Of a DNA stretch of 17,379 bases, positions 13,795-17,379 are shown one piece after another. Origin of the DNA: Chloroflexota bacterium. Lineage in GTDB: Bacteria; Chloroflexota; Dehalococcoidia; JAUQQI01. Position 1 is the first letter of the stretch, and every line of letters starts with the position of its first letter. The notes beneath the pieces were generated by a model that did no database searches, had not been told where the DNA came from, and saw nothing but the letters and a program-made list of their open reading frames with translations. The stretch is from positions 1 to 17,379 of the forward strand of contig JAUQQI010000135.1 of NCBI GenBank assembly GCA_030549955.1, in the 5' to 3' direction. The translations under genes were made by a program, and so were the position numbers.

Positions 13795-14832
13795 ATGGGC
13801 CGGTTGCTCTCCGGAATCCGCCGGTGGTCTGCGAAGCTGGCAGCCTCCCCGGGCCGGGGCTGGCTCGGGCCCCTCCTGGTCTTTGCTGCGGCGTTTATTG
13901 TCGCCCTGCCGGTTGCCCCGCACCTCGGTCGAAACCTGCCGGACCGGGCTGTCCGCCTCGAGGCGGGGAGCGGGTGGGTGATCCTCTGGCCCTTTGGGGT
14001 CGACCTGTATCCCAGGTGGGTTGGGGGCCGGGCCCTCCTCCGGGGGCAGAATCCCTATGACCCTGAAACGGAGGCCGAGACCCACCTGGCGGTCTACGGC
14101 CGCCCCCGCCGGCCGGAAGAACCCCGGTTCGGCTTTTATTACCCGGCGTACATCGTTGCCCTGGTCGGGCCGCTCCTGTCCCTCCCCCTGGATACTGCCG
14201 TCCGGGTCTGGGGGGCGACCAACCTCGCGACCCTGTTTACCCTGGGCCTTGTAATAGCCTGGCGGGTATCTCCGCGCCCCCCGCCCATCAGCTTCGGCCT
14301 CGCCTTTCTCAGCCTGAGCCTTTTCTGGCCGGGATTTCTCACCGTAATCGTCGGCCAGTACGGCCTCGCGGTTGTCGGCCTCGGGGCCCTCGGCTGGGCC
14401 CTGCTCCGGGCCAGGCAGGATATTCCGGCTGGGGTGGTTCTGGCCCTGGCCACCGTCAAGCCATCGGTCTCGTTTTTGCCCATTATCGTAGTCCTTGCCT
14501 GGGCCGCCGCCCGGCGCCGGTTCGGCGTTATTGCCGGGTTCGCAGCCTGCCTCGGCGGGCTGGTTCTGCTGACGGGCCTCCTGGTCGGCTGGTGGATAGA
14601 CGACTTTATTACAGCCCTGCTCGGCTATCAGGTCGACGTCGGCCCGAGTTTTGTTACCTGGAAACCGGCCAGCGTGTTGAGCCTGCCGCCCCTCCTCGGG
14701 GTGGCGGGGGCGGGCTGGCTTCTGGTCCGGTCGGTCCCGGACATTTTGCGGTCTGAGGACTTTCCCTGGGCCGGCCTGATCGGGGCGCTCCTGCTTAACC
14801 TGCTCCTTACGCCCCACGTCGGGACGTTTTAG
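13795..14832 (+). CDS. GT87-type membrane mannosyltransferase-like protein, interrupted by an amber codon
   Basis: The 345 codons before the stop encode a multi-pass membrane protein of the DUF2029/GT87 type. The signature VDLYPRWVGGRALLRGQNPYDP lies at residues 69-90, and FYYPAY, GQYGLAVVGLGALGWALL and ATVKPSVSFLP follow further on. These enzymes use polyprenyl-phosphate mannose or related donors. Translation stops at TAG 14830-14832 just after LLLTPHVGTF, where the family continues with more membrane segments, and the same frame stays open and coding-like to 15039. The protein is therefore probably truncated. The ATG at 13795 directly abuts GGAGG with no spacing; TTG 13804, 9 nt downstream of it, is an alternative start. 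A run of seven G at 13785-13791 precedes it. Confidence 0.75.
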   Translation: MGRLLSGIRRWSAKLAASPGRGWLGPLLVFAAAFIVALPVAPHLGRNLPDRAVRLEAGSGWVILWPFGVDLYPRWVGGRALLRGQNPYDPETEAETHLAVYGRPRRPEEPRFGFYYPAYIVALVGPLLSLPLDTAVRVWGATNLATLFTLGLVIAWRVSPRPPPISFGLAFLSLSLFWPGFLTVIVGQYGLAVVGLGALGWALLRARQDIPAGVVLALATVKPSVSFLPIIVVLAWAAARRRFGVIAGFAACLGGLVLLTGLLVGWWIDDFITALLGYQVDVGPSFVTWKPASVLSLPPLLGVAGAGWLLVRSVPDILRSEDFPWAGLIGALLLNLLLTPHVGTF

Positions 14833-15039
14833 CTGGTCGCCCTTCTGCTGGCTCTTGGCTGGCTACTGGGCCGCTGGGCCGCCTCCGTGCCTGGTTTTGT
14901 CCTCTGGCTCGGACTCGCCTGGTTCCCGGCCATCGTGATTCTTGGCCTTCGGGCCGACGGCTGGTGGGTTTGGGCAACTTACCCGTCCCTCATGGCCGCG
15001 GCCGTCCTGGTTGAAGTCTGGGCGGAGTCGAAAACCTGA
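14833..15039 (+). pseudogene. 3' remainder of the GT87-type gene beyond the in-frame amber codon
   Basis: These 68 codons plus TGA continue the same frame after TAG 14830-14832. They encode two strongly hydrophobic segments (LVALLLALGWLLG and FVLWLGLAWFPAIVILGL) and a short polar tail (WAESKT), as expected for the last helices of the GT87 protein. The final TGA overlaps the next gene's ATG by one base (TGATG), which marks this as the original gene end. No independent start with a ribosome-binding site is visible, so the segment is probably untranslated unless the amber codon is read through. Confidence 0.7.
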
Positions 15040-16532
15040 TGACCGGTCCCACCCGGCTCCGGGAAGAGGTTGCGCCCTTCGGCCTGGCAGCCGGCTTTGG
15101 GTTGCTTTATCTCTTAAGCTGTCGGGTCTACGCCGGCACTGACTACGGTTTTCCCCTTGACGACCCGTGGATTCACCAGACGATAGCCCGGAACTTTTTC
15201 GCCCTCGGCGGGATGTATTATGCCCCGGACCGGCCGGTAGCTGCCTCGACCGCGCCCCTCTGGACCTGGCTCATGGCCCTCGGCCATCTGCTGGGTGTCG
15301 AGCCGGTCGGGTGGGCGGTGGGGTGGGGGGTCGCCTTCGCCGGCCTGGCTGGCCGGCAGGCCGTTTTGCTCGTCCGGCGGCTCACCCCTGATTCGGCGTG
15401 GGCGGGGCTGGCCGGGCTTGTTGTCGCCGGGGAGACGCATATCGTCTGGGCCGGCATGTCCGGGATGGAGACGGCTGGCGCCGTCTGGGTAGGGCTGGTT
15501 CTCCTTTCCTGGGCCGCCGGGGCCCAGCCCCCAACGATACGGCGCTGGGCCTTTCTGGGGGCGGCGGCCGCGGTCGGAGCTCTCCTGCGGCCGGAACTCA
15601 CCCTCCTCGCCGGCCTGGTTGGATTCGGCCGGGTCGTCGCCGATTTCCGCCGGTTGGGACTCGCCGGCCTGGCCGGTCCGATGGTGGCCGGCCTGGTCTG
15701 GTTTCTGCTGGTTGGGCCGGTCGGGGTCTGGAACTGGCTTGTGGCCGGCACGTTATTCCCCAGCACCCTGATGGCGAAATACGTGGGCTACGGTGGGGGG
15801 CTGAATCTGGGACGGGTGGTCCCGTTTTTCCTGGCGGCCCTGGTGGAGCTCCTGCGCGGCCTTTTGCTGCTGGTCGCCGCCGGCCTGCCCTTTGCGGCGG
15901 CCCGCTTTCGCCGGCAAGGACCGGGCCTGCTGCTCCTGGTCTGGCCCCCGGTTCTGATCCTTGCCCTTTCCCAGCTGGTGCCGGTCACGTTTCACCACGG
16001 CCGCTACCTGCATCCCGCCCTGCCGGCTCTGCTGATTGCCGGCCTGCTGGGCGTCGAATCCGCCCTCAGACAGCGTGGCCTGAAGGTCGTTTACCGCTGG
16101 TTTCCCCGGGTTCTGCTCTTTGCGGCGGTGATGTTTAATCTGACCGGCGCCCGAAATTACGGCCTTGAGGTCCGCTGGATCAACGACGAGCACCTCGGGG
16201 TTGCCCGCTGGGTCCTGACCGGGACCCCGCCGGGAACGGTCGTCGCTTCCCATGATGTCGGGGCCCTCGGTTACTTCGGCGGCCGGCCGCTGGTGGACAC
16301 CGCCGGCCTTCTCAACCCGGAACTGATCCCCTATGTCCGGGACCCGGACCGGCTTGTGACCGAACTACGCCGGCGCGGTGTCGATTACCTTATCTTTTTC
16401 CCGAGCTGGTATCCGGCCCTGGTGGGGCGGCCGGACCTGCCGGTCGTCTTCGAAATCCGGACCGCCTATGCCCGGCCCCTCGGCGGCGACGACTTTATCG
16501 TCGTGGCCCTCAATCCTCCAGACAGACCTTGA
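15039..16532 (+). CDS. GT-C membrane glycosyltransferase with LDDPWIH motif
   Basis: This intact 497-aa multi-pass protein begins with a membrane segment (about 12-28). The acidic motif YGFPLDDPWIHQTIARNFF (36-54) follows, with Asp41-Asp42 placed like the catalytic acid pair of ArnT/PMT-like enzymes. Around ten further membrane helices follow, with VTFHHGRYLHPALPALLIAG near 321-340 typical of the later helices. A soluble domain of about 110 residues closes the protein (from GTVVASHDVGALGYF). It probably transfers a lipid-linked sugar outside the membrane; donor and acceptor are unknown. The ATG overlaps the end of the GT87 frame by one base (TGATG), showing an operon. Its last 23 bp overlap the convergent aspS gene. 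Confidence 0.85.
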   Translation: MTGPTRLREEVAPFGLAAGFGLLYLLSCRVYAGTDYGFPLDDPWIHQTIARNFFALGGMYYAPDRPVAASTAPLWTWLMALGHLLGVEPVGWAVGWGVAFAGLAGRQAVLLVRRLTPDSAWAGLAGLVVAGETHIVWAGMSGMETAGAVWVGLVLLSWAAGAQPPTIRRWAFLGAAAAVGALLRPELTLLAGLVGFGRVVADFRRLGLAGLAGPMVAGLVWFLLVGPVGVWNWLVAGTLFPSTLMAKYVGYGGGLNLGRVVPFFLAALVELLRGLLLLVAAGLPFAAARFRRQGPGLLLLVWPPVLILALSQLVPVTFHHGRYLHPALPALLIAGLLGVESALRQRGLKVVYRWFPRVLLFAAVMFNLTGARNYGLEVRWINDEHLGVARWVLTGTPPGTVVASHDVGALGYFGGRPLVDTAGLLNPELIPYVRDPDRLVTELRRRGVDYLIFFPSWYPALVGRPDLPVVFEIRTAYARPLGGDDFIVVALNPPDRP

Positions 16533-17379
16533 TGTGGAGCTCTTTTAGCTGCTCCGGGCTCACTTCCGACGGGGCCCCGAAGAGGAGGTCAACCGCCTCT
16601 TTGGTCTTCGGAAAGGCGATAACTTCCCGGATGGTGGATTCGCGGGCGAGAACCGCGACGAGCCGGTCGAGGCCGATGGCGATGCCCCCGTGGGGCGGCA
16701 CCCCGTACTCGAAGGCCGTGAGCAGGTGGCCGAACTGCCGCTCGATATTCTCGCGGGAGTGGCCCAGCACCTCAAACACCTGCCGCTGGATTTCGGGGTC
16801 GGTGATCCGGATGCTTCCGCCCCCGAGCTCGTAGCCGTTACAGATCAGGTCGTACTGCTTGGCCCGAACCCGTCCGGGGTCGGTCAGAAGATACGGCACG
16901 TCCGCGTCCCGGGGGGCGGTGAAGGGGTGGTGAACCGCGTCCCAGCGGTTCTCCTGTTCTTTGAACTCAAAGGCCGGAAACTCAATGACCCAGGCGAACA
17001 CGAGCAGGTTCGGGTCGGCAAGTCCCAGCCGGCGGCCGAGTTCTTCCCGGAGCTCGGCAAGCCCCCGGGAAACGACCGGGTACGGCCCGGCGCCGAGCAG
17101 AATCAGGTCACCGGCCCCCGCCCCGAACCGGTCGATAAGGCCCCGCAGCTCGGATTCGGTCAGGTGACGGCCGACCGGCGAGCGGACCCCGAGTTCGCCC
17201 AGCTGAACCTGACCTTCCCGGCCGGTGAAGGGCTCGACGGCGACGCTGACCAGACCGCCCAGACCAAATTGCCGGACGTAGCCGGCCAGCTCTTCAACCT
17301 CCCGCCGGGTGATTCCGGCCTGGCCCGGTACCCGGATACCCTTGATCCGGCCCCCGGCCGCGACCGCCTGGCGGAAGAC
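16510..17379 (-). CDS. aspS: Aspartyl-tRNA synthetase, C-terminal part (5' end outside window)
   Basis: This is the last 289 residues of a class II aminoacyl-tRNA synthetase that charges tRNA-Asp (or also tRNA-Asn if non-discriminating). Reading from the window edge, the first 90 or so residues match the bacterial GAD insertion domain (VFRQAVAAGGRIKGIRVPG onwards). Then comes the catalytic core with WVIEFPAFE, HHPFTAPRD, ICNGYELGGGSIRI and class II motif 3, GGIAIGLDRLVAVL. The frame is open to base 17379 with no stop, so the gene runs off the edge; an internal GTG at 17001 is not the start. The N-terminal anticodon-binding domain is not visible, so discrimination cannot be judged. The C-terminus (ELHIKVCLED) overlaps the neighbouring glycosyltransferase by 23 bp. 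Confidence 0.95.
   Translation of the reverse strand, partial: VFRQAVAAGGRIKGIRVPGQAGITRREVEELAGYVRQFGLGGLVSVAVEPFTGREGQVQLGELGVRSPVGRHLTESELRGLIDRFGAGAGDLILLGAGPYPVVSRGLAELREELGRRLGLADPNLLVFAWVIEFPAFEFKEQENRWDAVHHPFTAPRDADVPYLLTDPGRVRAKQYDLICNGYELGGGSIRITDPEIQRQVFEVLGHSRENIERQFGHLLTAFEYGVPPHGGIAIGLDRLVAVLARESTIREVIAFPKTKEAVDLLFGAPSEVSPEQLKELHIKVCLED

Noticed and set aside
13150..14817. Long open frame on the minus strand (555 codons) opposite two glycosyltransferase genes
   Set aside because: Low-complexity composition, no membrane or domain signature, and it lies antisense to clear membrane-protein frames.
14830..14832. Amber codon reassignment or pyrrolysine as explanation of the GT87 interruption
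   Set aside because: At least four other genes in the window end in TAG where continuation would run into neighbours, so TAG acts as a normal stop; an isolated readthrough cannot be excluded.

Overview
This is a compact, high-GC bacterial chromosome segment with strong preference for CGG (Arg), GCC, CTG and GTC codons. MurT-GatD, a class II (B12-dependent) ribonucleotide reductase, a DRTGG/BioD-like protein and many large GT-C membrane glycosyltransferases suggest a monoderm-type lineage such as Chloroflexota or a high-GC Gram-positive relative. That assignment is inference: no rRNA or other decisive marker is present. I see no tRNA, rRNA, CRISPR array, insertion sequence or prophage gene.

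Layout. (1) 76-1137 (-) encodes a DRTGG-domain P-loop protein, divergent from an AI-2E-family permease (1226-2335, +) followed after 2 nt by galU (2338-3234). The divergent gap holds a perfect 8-bp-stem palindrome flanked on both sides by extended -10 elements. (2) 3235-3386 is a regulatory region with two NrdR-box-like sites 32 bp apart, a DnaA-box-like 9-mer and a candidate promoter, upstream of nrdJ (3387-5717). A doubtful 88-codon basic ORF follows, then a GC hairpin between convergent genes. (3) 8900-6007 (-) is a tight operon of murT, gatD and a TauE/SafE-type permease. (4) Divergent from it, a Wzz/BY-kinase gene (8972-10327, +) leads into four consecutive multi-pass membrane glycosyltransferase genes (about 10341-16532). 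(5) The 3' part of aspS (-) enters from the right edge and overlaps the last glycosyltransferase tail-to-tail by 23 bp.

How the genes fit together. Much of the window concerns the cell envelope. GalU makes UDP-glucose, MurT-GatD amidates the lipid II stem peptide, the BY-kinase/Wzz protein points to polysaccharide polymerisation or export control, and the GT-C/GT87 enzymes probably transfer sugars from polyprenyl-phosphate donors outside the membrane. nrdJ supplies deoxyribonucleotides, with promoter sites that fit NrdR control and possibly DnaA control.

Most notable observations. (a) The murT and BY-kinase genes are driven by back-to-back promoter candidates that share one TTGACAA -35 block, each predicting a leader of only about 4 nt. 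(b) Two of the four glycosyltransferase genes are broken as written: one has a -1 frameshift and no usable upstream start codon, and the other has an in-frame amber codon. (c) The nrdJ control region is dense with ordered sites. No wholly new defence or mobile system is evident.
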